Assembly: GCF_937425535.1 (NCBI RefSeq)
Contig: NZ_OW485607.1
Span: 1-60,772 of the forward strand
DNA from: Rhodovastum atsumiense
GTDB lineage: Bacteria > Pseudomonadota > Alphaproteobacteria > Acetobacterales > Acetobacteraceae
DNA: 60,772 nucleotides
Reading direction: 5' to 3'
A model generated the notes under the pieces. The model saw only the letters and a list, made by a program, of their open reading frames with translations, ran no database searches and was not told where the DNA came from. Made by a program: the position numbers and the translations under genes. Positions 49,558 to 58,624 of this stretch are shown here, piece by piece. The number at the start of each line of letters is the position of its first letter. Within the stretch, counting starts at the first letter, position 1.

Positions 49558-50953
49558 GAGCTATGCTGGAAACTGGGTGACGGCCCGATCAGGCGGCGGT
49601 CTGCACTGAGGTCTCGATGACCTCGAGGCCGTTGCGGAATCTGACACCCCGGACGACCTTGGGCAACTGGTTCTCGCCCTTCAGGCGGCGCCATGTCTTG
49701 GCGGCCATCATCACCAGTTTGAAAACCATGAGGCGGGCAGTGTCCTGCGAGAGCGCACCCTTGGTCCGTACCGTGCGCAGGCGAACGGTGGAGAACACGC
49801 TTTCGATCGGGTTGGACGTGCGCAGATGATCCCAGTGCTCAGCCGGGAAGTCGTAGAAGGTCAGCAGCGCGTCACGGTCCTTGAGCAGGCAGGCAACGGC
49901 CTTGGCGTATTTCGCCGCATATTTCTCGGCGAACGTATCCACGGCATCCTCGGCGGTGGCACGGTCGGGGGCCTGCCAGATTTCACGTAGGTCATGCTTC
50001 ACCGCGGGCTGAACCGACTTGGGCAGCTTGTCGAGGATATTCGCGGTTTTATGCACCCAGCAGCGCTGATGCCGGGTGGTCGGGAACACCTCCCCCAGTG
50101 CCTTCCAGAAGCCGAGACTTCCATCCCCGGTGGCCACCCGCGGCGCAACCGCCAGGCCGCGGGCCTTGAGGTCGACCAGCAGTTCGCGCCAGCTCTGCGC
50201 GCTCTCGCGCATCCCGACCTGAAAGCCCACGAGTTCCTTCTTGCCCTCCGGGGTGGCGCCGATCAGGACCAACATGCACTCGGCCTGCGGCTCCATGCGC
50301 GCCTGCAGGTAGACGCCATCGGCCCAGAGATAGACGTAATGCCGGGCCGACAGATCACGGCGCTGCCAGCGGGTATAGTCCGCCTGCCATTCGTCCCGCA
50401 GACGGCCAATGACGGAAGGCGACAGGTTCGGCGCCTCCGGGCCGAGCAGCGCCTTCAGCGCCTCCTGGAAATCGCCCATCGAGACCCCACGCAGGTAGAG
50501 GATCGGCAACAGCGCATCCAGGCTGCGCGTCCGCCGCGCCCAGCGCGGCAGCAGCGCCGAGGTGAAGCGGATCCGCTCCGCTTCGGACGGGGCGCCGCGA
50601 TCGCGCAGCTTCACCCGCCGCACCGGAACCGGCCCGATGCCGGTCTGCACCAGGCGCTCCGGGCCGTGCCCGTGTCGCACCAGCCGCTCGCGTCCGTCCG
50701 GCAGGCGCAAGCCGCGCATTTCCGCCAGGAACGCCTCGGCTTCCGCTTCCACCGCCTGCGCCAGCAGCCGCCGGGCGCCGTTCCTCAGCACCGCTGTCAG
50801 CGGGTCATCCATCTCATCGGGCTGACGCAGGGCAACAACTCTGGTATCGCTCGTCATGGCGTATCGCTCCTTCGGGAGGTTCTGGCAGGCTCGTCACCCG
50901 CCTCGATACGCCGCCTCACTCAGGCCGTCGTCACCCAGTTTCCCCCATAGCTC
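49558..50953. mobile_element. IS256-family element, copy 2
   Basis: Same ends as copy 1 (GAGCTATG ... CATAGCTC). Flanking bases differ (TTCGACGA on the left, AAGGCGAG on the right), so no target duplication is seen, which suggests a rearrangement between copies. It interrupts the ParB-like gene to its right. Confidence 0.93.
49589..50857 (-). CDS. IS256 transposase, copy 2
   Basis: A 422-residue transposase with all three catalytic blocks intact. It differs from copy 1 at a small number of positions (for example R/S near residue 26 of the N-terminus and the C-terminal EVIET versus EVIEA). Confidence 0.95.
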   Translation of the reverse strand: MTSDTRVVALRQPDEMDDPLTAVLRNGARRLLAQAVEAEAEAFLAEMRGLRLPDGRERLVRHGHGPERLVQTGIGPVPVRRVKLRDRGAPSEAERIRFTSALLPRWARRTRSLDALLPILYLRGVSMGDFQEALKALLGPEAPNLSPSVIGRLRDEWQADYTRWQRRDLSARHYVYLWADGVYLQARMEPQAECMLVLIGATPEGKKELVGFQVGMRESAQSWRELLVDLKARGLAVAPRVATGDGSLGFWKALGEVFPTTRHQRCWVHKTANILDKLPKSVQPAVKHDLREIWQAPDRATAEDAVDTFAEKYAAKYAKAVACLLKDRDALLTFYDFPAEHWDHLRTSNPIESVFSTVRLRTVRTKGALSQDTARLMVFKLVMMAAKTWRRLKGENQLPKVVRGVRFRNGLEVIETSVQTAA

Positions 50954-52278
50954 AAGGCGAGGGGGCTGTCGCCGCCTTCGTAGAACACCGCTTGCGCCAG
51001 CGCGTGCACAAGCGCGGCCAGCGCCACGTCCGGCCGGTCGGCCAGCAAGGCCCGCAGCGCCGCCGTCCGCTGCGCGACAAGGTCCGCCGCGACCGCGCCG
51101 GAGAGGCGCGGCGCTGGCCCGGATGGCCCGTCTTCCGCGCCGGTGGCGGCATCGGCGGCGGACGGTTCCGGCCTCTTGGCGGGGCGCACAAGGCCGCGCA
51201 CAACGGCGAGGGCGCCGTCGGGCCGGATGCCGACGAACGCGCCGCCGCGGGCCTTCTGCCGGTCGCTGAACACGAAAGCGGCGGCGGACAGCGCGGCGAT
51301 CGCGGCGTCGAGCGCGTCGCACCGCGCCCATTCCGCGTCGGTGAGCGACTCCTGTTCGGCAAGCCGCTCCCGCTCCCGCTGCGCCTTGGCGAGGGCCTTG
51401 GCCTGCGCGGGGGGCAAAGGCTGGCGCTTGCCGCGCAGTTCCTCGAAGCCGCGCAAGAGATCGAAATCGATCTCGGGCGCGACGGTGACCCATTGCCAGC
51501 CTTCCGCGCGGACGGCCGCCGCTTCGCGCGCCAGCTTTTCGCTGACCAGCCGGTCGAGCAGGGCCGGATCGGTCAGGTAGCTCTGGGTCTGGAAAAGGTC
51601 GTTCACGACCGCGCCGCCCGCCGCGACATAGGCTTCGACGGTCACGAACTGCGCCCGCCGGTCGCTGGCAGGCACATGCGCCGCTGTCAGGCGCTTGCGG
51701 AGGGCAGGGGCGCTGCGCTGCCAGTCCGGCGCTTCGAACCACGCGGCTTCCTGCGCCGCGTGATCGTCGCTGACGGTGAAAGCCATCAACTGGTCGAGGG
51801 TCATGGCCCCTTCGCGGTAGAGCGCGAACAGCGTGGGGCTGACGGCGGCGAGCTTGAGCCGTTGCCGCACCGCGTGGGCCGTCACGCCGAAACGGGCTGC
51901 GATTTCGTCCGGCCCGTGGCCGCCGTCGACCAGCGCCTTAAAGGCGACGAACTGGTCGGCGGGATGCATCGCCTGCCGCATTTCGTTCTCGGCGAGGCTG
52001 ATCTCGCTGGCCGTCTCGCCGGTCAGAACGTGGCAGGGAATCGGCGCGTCCTTGGCGAGGGCTTTGCGCTTCGCCAGCAGCTTCAGGGCGGCAAGGCGGC
52101 GGCCGCCGGCGACCACCTCGAACCTGCCGCTCTCTGTTGGGCGGACCTGCAAGTTCTGCAAGAGGCCGTGCGCCTCGATGCTGGCGGCGAGTTCGCCAAG
52201 GCCGGAAGCGGCCCCGGTTTTCCGCACATTGGCCGGGGAAGGCACAAGCTGTGAAAGAGGAATGGTCTTGATCGTCAT
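50920..52278 (-). CDS. ParB/Spo0J-like protein truncated by IS256
   Basis: The ATG at 52278 follows CAGGAG. The N-terminal ParB domain has IPLSQLVPSPANVRKT, EVVAGGRRLAALK and ISLAENEMRQAMHPADQ. The helix-turn-helix DEIAARFGVTAHAVRQRL follows. Residues after about 442 (base 50953) come from the IS end (SYGGNWVTTA), so the natural C-terminus is gone. Related long plasmid ParB-like proteins extend a few hundred residues further. The protein may still bind DNA but not function fully. It is followed upstream by the DUF6876 gene. Confidence 0.82.
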   Translation of the reverse strand: MTIKTIPLSQLVPSPANVRKTGAASGLGELAASIEAHGLLQNLQVRPTESGRFEVVAGGRRLAALKLLAKRKALAKDAPIPCHVLTGETASEISLAENEMRQAMHPADQFVAFKALVDGGHGPDEIAARFGVTAHAVRQRLKLAAVSPTLFALYREGAMTLDQLMAFTVSDDHAAQEAAWFEAPDWQRSAPALRKRLTAAHVPASDRRAQFVTVEAYVAAGGAVVNDLFQTQSYLTDPALLDRLVSEKLAREAAAVRAEGWQWVTVAPEIDFDLLRGFEELRGKRQPLPPAQAKALAKAQRERERLAEQESLTDAEWARCDALDAAIAALSAAAFVFSDRQKARGGAFVGIRPDGALAVVRGLVRPAKRPEPSAADAATGAEDGPSGPAPRLSGAVAADLVAQRTAALRALLADRPDVALAALVHALAQAVFYEGGDSPLALSYGGNWVTTA

Positions 52279-52346
52279 GGCTGAAACTCCTGTGTGTTGA
52301 AGAGGGAAAGAAAAACGGGCGGCCAGTAACGGCCGCCCGTTCGCGT

Positions 52347-52721
52347 TCAGTATTCGCTGGGCACAAGGATCGTGTTGTTGGTGCAGTAGAGGTTCACGCC
52401 TTCGGCGGGGAAGTCGGTGAACGGGATTTCTTTGGAAAGCACGACCCCCCCGTTGCCGTCCTCGCAGGTGAGGGTGGCGGTCTGGTCGGGCCGCACCACG
52501 AGTTTCCAGAACTGGAAATCCTCTTTCTTCACCGCCGCCACAAACCGGTTGGCGAGGGCGATCTCGTCCAAGAGCCAATAGGCTTCGGCGGTGTCTGCGA
52601 CATACTTGGCCCCGTCGGTGATGAGGATGGCGGGGACAAGCGGATGGCGGTACCAGCATGTGGTGCCGGTAAACTGCATAAGGTCCGCTCTGCGGAACGT
52701 CTTGCCGTGTGCGTCGTTCAT
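52347..52721 (-). CDS. DUF6876-like protein
   Basis: The 124 residues begin MNDAHGKTFRRADLMQFTGT. TCWYRHPLVPAILITDGAKY, AYWLLDEIALA and FQFWKLVV are typical of this small plasmid and phage family. The ATG follows AAAGGAAA. It is upstream of the ParB-like gene on the same strand. Function unknown. Confidence 0.7.
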   Translation of the reverse strand: MNDAHGKTFRRADLMQFTGTTCWYRHPLVPAILITDGAKYVADTAEAYWLLDEIALANRFVAAVKKEDFQFWKLVVRPDQTATLTCEDGNGGVVLSKEIPFTDFPAEGVNLYCTNNTILVPSEY

Positions 52722-52748
52722 GGCCGTTTCCTTTCTTGGTTGGTTTTG

Positions 52749-52772
52749 GGGTTGCAGCTGCTGCTGCAACCC
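52749..52772. promoter_or_regulatory. hairpin upstream of the DUF6876 gene
   Basis: GGGTTGCAGC and GCTGCAACCC form a perfect 10-base stem with a 4-base loop, 28 bases before the ATG on the minus strand. It could be a leader hairpin or operator. The remaining sequence to 53191 shows no convincing gene. Confidence 0.4.
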
Positions 52773-53191
52773 TTGCCCATCGGCGAGATCGGGGTGTGCA
52801 AACGGAAAGGGCCTTCTCGGGAGACCGGCAAAAGCAACGGCGTCTGCGCGCCCTTGCGCGAAACGCCGTCTGTCTTTTTCCGGCGGAAGGCCCTTGGAGT
52901 GCGCCGAGGGGCTGGCCCCTAAGCAGGGGCCGCGTCTGCGGCCCGCATGAGGCACGTGAGGGATCGTGACCCGCAGGGCCGAGACCCGCAGGGGCTCGGG
53001 GCGAAGCCTAGAGCCCGGCCCCCCCTTGCGGGGGGACACGCCCCGTTCGCCACGGTTATGGCGTCCAGATCAAGGTTGCGGAGGGTGGCGCTGGAGAATT
53101 TCGGAAAGCGCCGCGTCGTCCTGTTGGCGGCGGCGATCAGCGCCGGGATCATCGACGCGCAGAGCGGGAAAGGACGAGGGCTGCGCGGTCG

Positions 53192-53419
53192 TCAGTTCAC
53201 CCGCCGCTTGATCACATACAGGGCTTGCTTGCCGGTGTATTCGAGATGCGCGAAGGCCTCGGCGTCGGTGCCGAAGTCCGGTTCGATCAGCATTTGCAGG
53301 AACAGATTGCCGGAAATGCCTTCAATCTCGCGGATGCGTCGCGCGGCCGCCGTCACGCTCTCGAAGGTGCCCGCCTCCACCCATTCGCAGGCCGCGTTCG
53401 TCATCATCAGCCGCCACAT
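53192..53419 (-). CDS. hypothetical protein, 75 residues
   Basis: It begins MWRLMMTNAACEWVEAGTFE and continues AARRIREIEGISGNLFLQML and LEYTGKQALYVIKRRVN. Good coding composition, GC matches the backbone. Family not recognised. Confidence 0.55.
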   Translation of the reverse strand: MWRLMMTNAACEWVEAGTFESVTAAARRIREIEGISGNLFLQMLIEPDFGTDAEAFAHLEYTGKQALYVIKRRVN

Positions 53420-53479
53420 GCGCCCCCTGGGGTGGTTGGTTCAGAGAGCAGCACGGCAAGCCTCTCCGATTTGCTCGGC

Positions 53480-53537
53480 AATCCGATCTCACCCGCGTCG
53501 GGCAACCCCCGCATGCGTCGTCATCCACAGGCATTGG
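53480..53537. mobile_element. IS630 right-end relic
   Basis: These 58 bases match the right end of the IS630 element (34225-34282) at most positions and end GGCATTGG followed by TA. No other part of that element is present next to it. Confidence 0.75.
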
Positions 53538-53631
53538 TATTACCCTTGCTGCCGAACCACCATTGCCACTGCACAAGCGCATGATATTCTTATATGGTAA
53601 TATAATGTCTGTTTTCTTCCGGGAGGTTTTC

Positions 53632-54951
53632 TTGAAAGCTTTGAAGCCTGTGCTGGCCTTAGCCGCCTTGGCAGCCTGCTCACCCAGTTTGTCTTACACT
53701 CCTGTAAAATCCGGGCCTGATCAGGCAAACTCACTCAGGTTCTCGTTGCAAGCGCCTGCAATCCTACTTGCCGACGCCTCCTTAGAAATAAAGAAGAGTA
53801 ACGGTGATATAGTGAAGCCTCAGGACTCCTGCCGAGGCGTGACAGAGAAAGACGTCTATAAATGCCTTGAGAATGTTGTTCCAGTAGTATCCTCTGTTGC
53901 GGAGGACGATGGTGGAAGATGGCTAGCGATTCCAAACAATTCTTTTCCACGTTGGATTTTTGGAACAACTAAAATCGGTGGCACGCCTGTTGAAGGTAGC
54001 GAATTCCTGTACAAGCAAGTGACAATAAATTACATAGATAACACGAAAAATATCATCGCCACGGCGGGAGCCGGTGCCGCAACAGGCGTCTCGATAGGGG
54101 GCCTCGCAGGCGGATTGGCCGGAGCGGGAGTTGGTGCTATTATCGGTGCGGCAGAAAATAAAATGACATTCAGACCACCAGTTCCATTCAAAGAAAAAAT
54201 ATGCCAGGAGGACAGGGAAATTATCGACTTAGAAAAATTAGAAGAAATCGGCAATCAGCCTCACATTGGTTTACCAATTATTATTCTCCCAAAAAATTTA
54301 CCTGATATTAGAAATACAATTACAAGCAAAAATCTCTATGCAGCGGATCCAGACCCCGCATTACATGCAGTATACCCGAATAGTCCTACGTCAGTGTGCT
54401 GGCATCTTGTGCCGAATATGCTCTCCACCTCGTCCTCAACGGCATCCTTAAGCCTAGCCCAATTAGGAGGTGCTGTCCCTGTTGAGCCTCGCAAGCCGGA
54501 AAAAGGCGACGGTTGGTTTTATAGAATTGTCTTTGTACATTCTGATGATACTCCAGACGAAACTGGCAATGCGCCCACGGCTGAGGATGCACTCTCGGGT
54601 AAGTCGCCAGATAAGCAAATTGAAGGCAATATGTTTCCGGCGTCGCTATGCCGTCCGGGCGCTATCTTACAAATCATCTGGTGGAAAAATCTAAGAGATT
54701 TTAAATTCAACTATCAGGTGGCAACGCGCAGCTACAAGCTCGGCACCCTTCCCGATCCTGGCCTGATACAGAAAGTTAGCTTACCGGATAACGGAGTGAT
54801 CAATTTCCGCAAGCAATGCGGTGTGTCGTCCACCAATGGGTCGGCGCCTGCCGATATCAAAGGAGATTGGGATGCGCTGAACAACGCCATTAATAATTAT
54901 AAAACGAAGGAAAAAGATTATATTACTGTCCATAAAAAGACAAATTTTTGA
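53632..54951 (+). CDS. low-GC lipoprotein with glycine zipper
   Basis: The TTG at 53632 follows GGGAGG and opens a lipoprotein signal, MKALKPVLALAALAAC (an ATG at 53605 is also in frame). Near residues 145-170 the protein has a glycine zipper (IGGLAGGLAGAGVGAIIG), a helix type that packs in membranes. The rest (439 residues in all) is not recognised. It is much richer in A+T than its neighbours and lies between an IS630 relic and a MITE, so it was likely brought in recently. Probably in the outer membrane or periplasm. Confidence 0.6.
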   Translation: MKALKPVLALAALAACSPSLSYTPVKSGPDQANSLRFSLQAPAILLADASLEIKKSNGDIVKPQDSCRGVTEKDVYKCLENVVPVVSSVAEDDGGRWLAIPNNSFPRWIFGTTKIGGTPVEGSEFLYKQVTINYIDNTKNIIATAGAGAATGVSIGGLAGGLAGAGVGAIIGAAENKMTFRPPVPFKEKICQEDREIIDLEKLEEIGNQPHIGLPIIILPKNLPDIRNTITSKNLYAADPDPALHAVYPNSPTSVCWHLVPNMLSTSSSTASLSLAQLGGAVPVEPRKPEKGDGWFYRIVFVHSDDTPDETGNAPTAEDALSGKSPDKQIEGNMFPASLCRPGAILQIIWWKNLRDFKFNYQVATRSYKLGTLPDPGLIQKVSLPDNGVINFRKQCGVSSTNGSAPADIKGDWDALNNAINNYKTKEKDYITVHKKTNF

Positions 54952-54961
54952 CCAATTAATA

Positions 54962-55055
54962 CCAATGCTCAGAGATCGGAACCGGCGCTCCGGAGTGCAG
55001 ATGTCGAGAGCAGCGCACCCCAAGTCATCGATCGGTTCTGGTCAACGGGCATTGG
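54962..55055. mobile_element. 94-base MITE with IS630-type ends
   Basis: It begins CCAATGCTC and ends GGGCATTGG, flanked by TA on both sides. It has further inner inverted repeats (ATCGGAACCGG / ATCGGTTCTGG) and no coding capacity. Its ends match those of the IS630 element at 33120, whose transposase could move it. From 55056 to 55239 no gene is recognised. Confidence 0.8.
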
Positions 55056-55239
55056 TATTATTTATAGGTGTAACTCATTTGACTGAGGCTATTCTAGCTA
55101 GAGACTGATCCACCCGCGAGGAGAGCGCCCGACATTCTGCTGAAACGCCGTGAATGTGACTTTCATCGCAACCTCTATTCACAACGCCACAAATTCAAAG
55201 CGCTGCTTCGCTCCTGCTTTTGCTGGGGGCCGGCCGGTT

Positions 55240-55743
55240 TCAGCCGGAGACCAGGCGCCGAAGATCCTTGGTCAACAGAAATAGATGGAGCGGGTCTGTC
55301 GGTGACGGCACGAACCCGAAATGCTCGTAGAAGCGGCGGGCGGGGGCGTCCTTCGCATGCACCGCGAAAGCGCGGATTCCGGCGATGTCGCCCGCTTGCA
55401 GGGTGCGACGGATCGCGTCCTTCAGCAGCCCCGCGCCGATCCCCCGGCCTTGCCAGGCGAGGCCGACCGCCAGGCGCGCGAGCAGCATGAGCGGCACCGG
55501 ATGCCTGGCCAGGCCCTTGGTCAGGCGTTCGGGCGCGTCGTCATAGGCAACCTCGCCCACGACCAGGCTGTAAAAGCCGACGATCGCGTCTTCGTGAAGG
55601 CCGAGATAGGTTTGCGAAGCGTTCGCCTGCTGGTTGGCGAAGGCGTAGCGGGTCAGAAACCGATCCAGTTCCTCGCGTCCGCAGCTGAAGCCATCGACAG
55701 CATGGTCGCGACGCAGCTTCTCGATCCGGAAACCTCGTGTCAT
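55240..55743 (-). CDS. GNAT acetyltransferase toxin (TacT-like)
   Basis: The 167-residue GNAT protein has the acetyl-CoA loop WQGRGIGAGLL near 95 and the catalytic Tyr in RFYEHFGFVP near 140. TacT-like toxins acetylate charged tRNAs and stop translation. Its start overlaps the stop of the DUF1778 antitoxin (55740-55743). Confidence 0.88.
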   Translation of the reverse strand: MTRGFRIEKLRRDHAVDGFSCGREELDRFLTRYAFANQQANASQTYLGLHEDAIVGFYSLVVGEVAYDDAPERLTKGLARHPVPLMLLARLAVGLAWQGRGIGAGLLKDAIRRTLQAGDIAGIRAFAVHAKDAPARRFYEHFGFVPSPTDPLHLFLLTKDLRRLVSG

Positions 55744-56042
55744 CCGGGTTCGGGCGGATCGAAAGGCCCGGCTTCGCGGAACAGGCGCTCAAGGCGCGGC
55801 AGCGCGCGCGGCGGCGCGTCGAGCGCCGTCATGAACGCGGTCCACCGGGCCGCGTCGAGCGTGAAGCGCTGCCGCTCGGCAAGCGTCTCGTCGGCGCGGA
55901 CAAGGGCGCTTTCCAGCACGAACTGGCTGACGGTCTGGTGCCGCGCGTGCGCGGCGGCGTTCAGCCGCGCCTTCGCTTCGGGCGAAAGCCGGAGATCGAG
56001 CTTGCTGGTGCGGGGCGGATTCGACGCCATGAAACCCTCCAA
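55740..56042 (-). CDS. DUF1778 antitoxin (TacA-like)
   Basis: The 100-residue protein has a ribbon-helix-helix N-terminus, SKLDLRLSPEAKARLNAAAH, and the toxin-neutralising tail TLDAARWTAFMTALD. It represses the operon and blocks the GNAT toxin encoded next to it. The promoter should lie just after 56042. Confidence 0.88.
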   Translation of the reverse strand: MEGFMASNPPRTSKLDLRLSPEAKARLNAAAHARHQTVSQFVLESALVRADETLAERQRFTLDAARWTAFMTALDAPPRALPRLERLFREAGPFDPPEPG

Positions 56043-56482
56043 TCTCGAAAATGATACACCATTTGCCAGACAATGTCATGACAAAAATCGCGTGTCGGTG
56101 TTCACGTGGCCGGCGATTTTCCGCCCCAACGGCGGAAGCGCGGACGTTGTGGGCCTCTTCTTAACCATGTTCCTTGTTCGGACCGAAAAGGGCCCTGTTC
56201 CTCGTCCCGTTCCTGCTTTTGACTGCCCGAAGCGCGCGGAAGGCCGCAAGGGACCGAAACGCTACGCGGAGCTTGGCGGCGGAGCCGCCTAGCGGAGCTT
56301 GTGTTTTGAAGCCCTTGCGGCCTGAGCACGCGTAGGGATGATGGGGCAGGGGAGGGCGATCCTTCGCTGCGGCCTTTGGGCAGCCCGCTGAGTGGCTTTT
56401 GCCGCTTTCTTTCCCGCAAACCTCTCTACGCAGCGCCTGACGCATCGACAGGACCGTTCCTCAGGTTCCTGACGCGTGACGG
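56043..56482. other. intergenic stretch, no gene recognised
   Basis: The first 60 bases are AT-rich and probably hold the promoter of the toxin-antitoxin pair. The rest is GC-rich with no convincing reading frame on either strand. Confidence 0.35.
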
Positions 56483-56953
56483 TTATTCTCCGTCTTCGCC
56501 GTCCCTGAAATGCTCGCACATGCCCTCATACGCCCAGTCCCGCTGGTCCGGCGTGGCGGTCCTGCTCGTCAGCACGCTTAGCCACGTCGCGAACTCTGGC
56601 GGGTCGTCCGGCAAGGGCCTGGCAATGGCTGCCAGCTCGCGCGCCTCTTGCTCGATGCAGTCGGCTTCCCGCCAGTCCGCATTGCCAAGGCATGGATAGG
56701 TGTAGGCATCGTAGAACAGGCGCAGCACGTCTCTGACTGTGACAGGATCCATGTCATGCTCGTCCGGAAAGCGCTCGGCCAGCGACTTGAGCAGGGCGGC
56801 TTTCGACGGGGTGCGCTTGCGAAGCTTCGCGGCGATCCGCTGCCGGTTGATGGCTGCCGCCAGCTCGCCCTTGTCGATGCGCGAGATGAATTCCCGGCTG
56901 TGCGCCTCGATATCCGCAACGGTGATAGGACCGGTAAGCGGTTCCTTCAGCAT
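56483..56953 (-). CDS. hypothetical protein, 156 residues
   Basis: It begins MLKEPLTGPITVADIEAHSR and is rich in charged residues, with no membrane segment. Its start overlaps the preceding small gene (56947-57150) by 7 bases, so both belong to one minus-strand operon with 57128-57346. Family not recognised. Confidence 0.6.
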   Translation of the reverse strand: MLKEPLTGPITVADIEAHSREFISRIDKGELAAAINRQRIAAKLRKRTPSKAALLKSLAERFPDEHDMDPVTVRDVLRLFYDAYTYPCLGNADWREADCIEQEARELAAIARPLPDDPPEFATWLSVLTSRTATPDQRDWAYEGMCEHFRDGEDGE

Positions 56954-57150
56954 TGCCGCGCCCCGCCGCTATCTCCTTCCTCGGCCTGCTGCATGAACTC
57001 GCCGAAGTCGATGAACGCCCGGCGCTTGATCATCTCGCACACCCACCTGTGGAGCCAGTCGGCCTGCTCGTCGGTCAGAGGAATGACGGTGTCCATTTCC
57101 GGTTCGTCGTCATTGGCTGCTTGCCGGTCAGTTCGCATTGGATTTGCCAT
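56947..57150 (-). CDS. hypothetical protein, 67 residues
   Basis: An acidic protein that begins MANPMRTDRQAANDDEPEMD and continues IPLTDEQADWLHRWVCEMIK. Overlaps both neighbours, as in a tight operon. No known function. Confidence 0.55.
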   Translation of the reverse strand: MANPMRTDRQAANDDEPEMDTVIPLTDEQADWLHRWVCEMIKRRAFIDFGEFMQQAEEGDSGGARQC

Positions 57151-57346
57151 TGGTGATCCGGATCTCGTAGCCCTCGTCCAGCGCCTGCCCCGGCCTGTCT
57201 CCCGGCAGGTCCACGCCCCATTTGATGACGGCGCCGCGCTCGTAGGCCTCCACGAGCGCGGCCGCGCGGCTGGCGTGGGCCTTGCTCACCTGCTTGCCGT
57301 TGCGGAACAGGGCGAACCACGTCTTTTGAGAAGCTTCATTGCCCAT
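57128..57346 (-). CDS. hypothetical protein, 72 residues
   Basis: Begins MGNEASQKTWFALFRNGKQV and ends YEIRITNGKSNAN; compact alpha/beta composition. First intact gene of the small operon that runs down to 56483. Function unknown. Confidence 0.6.
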   Translation of the reverse strand: MGNEASQKTWFALFRNGKQVSKAHASRAAALVEAYERGAVIKWGVDLPGDRPGQALDEGYEIRITNGKSNAN

Positions 57347-57399
57347 GGGTTCTTCTCTTTGCCGGTCCCGGGAAACAGGAAAGGGCAGAGACGGACAAA

Positions 57400-57739
57400 T
57401 TAGGCTCTTTTCAGCTCGCGGTCTTCCAGGATCGTCCCGTCTTCGTCGCGCACGCGAACCAGGAGCAGCGCAACCATTTCGCCTTCCGCGTTCAGCCATC
57501 CCTTGTCCTGCCCGTAGGTGATCAGGTCGCACAGCCGGCCGGCCGTCTGCGCGAGATCGACTTTCCCGCCCTCGTCCTGGATGGCGCAGGGTCACGGCCG
57601 GTGTGGCAAGCGTCAGCGCCTTGCCGTGCGCGGGCCATATGGCGTCCTCCGTCCACATGAAGCCGCCGCCTTTGCTTGGACCGAGCGGCGTCGCCAGGTG
57701 CAGGATCCGGGCGTGAATGGCGTCAAGGGCCGCGAACAC
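57400..57739 (-). pseudogene. frameshifted small gene
   Basis: From the ATG at 57739 the frame gives MFAALDAIHARILHLATPLG and continues to about TLATPAVTLR near base 57585. Then a one-base shift leads to IQDEGGKVDLAQTAGRLCDL, ITYGQDKGWLNAEGE and a stop at 57400. Both halves look like one protein of about 110 residues. Either an indel has broken the gene or the sequence has an error here. Family not recognised. Confidence 0.6.
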
Positions 57740-57825
57740 GCGGGTTCCGAAAATTCTGCCCCCCGCGGACCAGCAAGCGGAACGGTGCCGTTTGCGGGAA
57801 AGTGTTTAGCGCGGCTACAACCTTT

Positions 57826-58239
57826 CTACGCCTCGAAGTCGCTGAGAAGAATACCGGCAAGGGCGCTGAGCCACAGTACAAGACCGGATGACGAGAGTTG
57901 CGCCCAGAATTCTGCATGAACCCAAATATGGACAATCATGGCGCCGATAAACGTCGCGAATCCAGCCGCGAAGGCAAGGGCGAGCAGCGCCTTGAGGAGC
58001 GGCGACAGCTGAAATTTCGTGAAATCGCCGTCCTTGATTTCGCCGAGAAACAGGCCAAGCGGCAGGCAAAAAAGCAAGACGGCGGTGGCGAGCGCCTTCC
58101 GAGGCCATTCTGCGGCGGACCATATGCAGAGGACCACCAGCGCGGCGATCAGAAGAAGGCCGGCTATGGCCAGACGGGGAAGGAATTTCGAAGGTGTTTG
58201 GCTGTTGCTTTGCATGCCAGTCCGTTTCAATGGTGCCAT
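57826..58239 (-). CDS. small membrane protein
   Basis: The 137 residues hold four hydrophobic segments (IAGLLLIAALVVLCIW, LATAVLLFCLPLGLFLG, LLALAFAAGFATFIGA, LVLWLSALAGILL). It could also start at the ninth codon (MQSNSQTP). Likely inner membrane, role unknown. Confidence 0.6.
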   Translation of the reverse strand: MAPLKRTGMQSNSQTPSKFLPRLAIAGLLLIAALVVLCIWSAAEWPRKALATAVLLFCLPLGLFLGEIKDGDFTKFQLSPLLKALLALAFAAGFATFIGAMIVHIWVHAEFWAQLSSSGLVLWLSALAGILLSDFEA

Positions 58240-58579
58240 CCATCACCCAACGCCGGACCGCCGCTGGGGGCCGGTATTGCCCCTTATGCGCCCCCCGCAC
58301 GGGAGCGGGGTGGCGGTCGTGAACCGTTCCTTGATTTTGCCCGTCCGGCGGACGTCTGCCTACGGGCTTGAGGCAACAAGGATAAGTTATTTTAAAAACA
58401 ATATCTTATGCGTAGAATTTAGCGTCAAATATGAGATACCCCCAAGGGCGCCATTTCCTAGATACCTAGGATTCTAGGATAGACCGCGACCGGTCGTGGG
58501 GCGTCAGGGTTGGCATTGGGGGACCGCCCGGAAAGCTGCAAACGTCGCAGCGCACCGTATTCCGCTTTGAAAGCACCCG
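58240..58579. other. intergenic stretch with a CTAG cluster
   Basis: No gene is recognised. Three CTAG words (CCTAGATACCTAGGATTC and following) at about 58459-58479 match those of the array near parA and may be an extra binding site for the partition proteins. Confidence 0.35.
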
Positions 58580-58596
58580 ATCCATTTTGAATGGAT
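58580..58596. promoter_or_regulatory. palindrome upstream of the DUF6088 gene
   Basis: ATCCATT-TTG-AATGGAT is a perfect 7-base inverted repeat, extended by CCCG on the left and CGGG on the right, followed by TTTTT. It is 28 bases before the gene start and could be an operator or a terminator. Confidence 0.45.
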
Positions 58597-58624
58597 AACG
58601 GGTTTTTGGCGGCCGGGGGAGGGC

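Noticed and set aside
56161-56445. Minus-strand frames between the antitoxin and the 56483 gene
   Set aside because: Basic, low-complexity translations without start signals.
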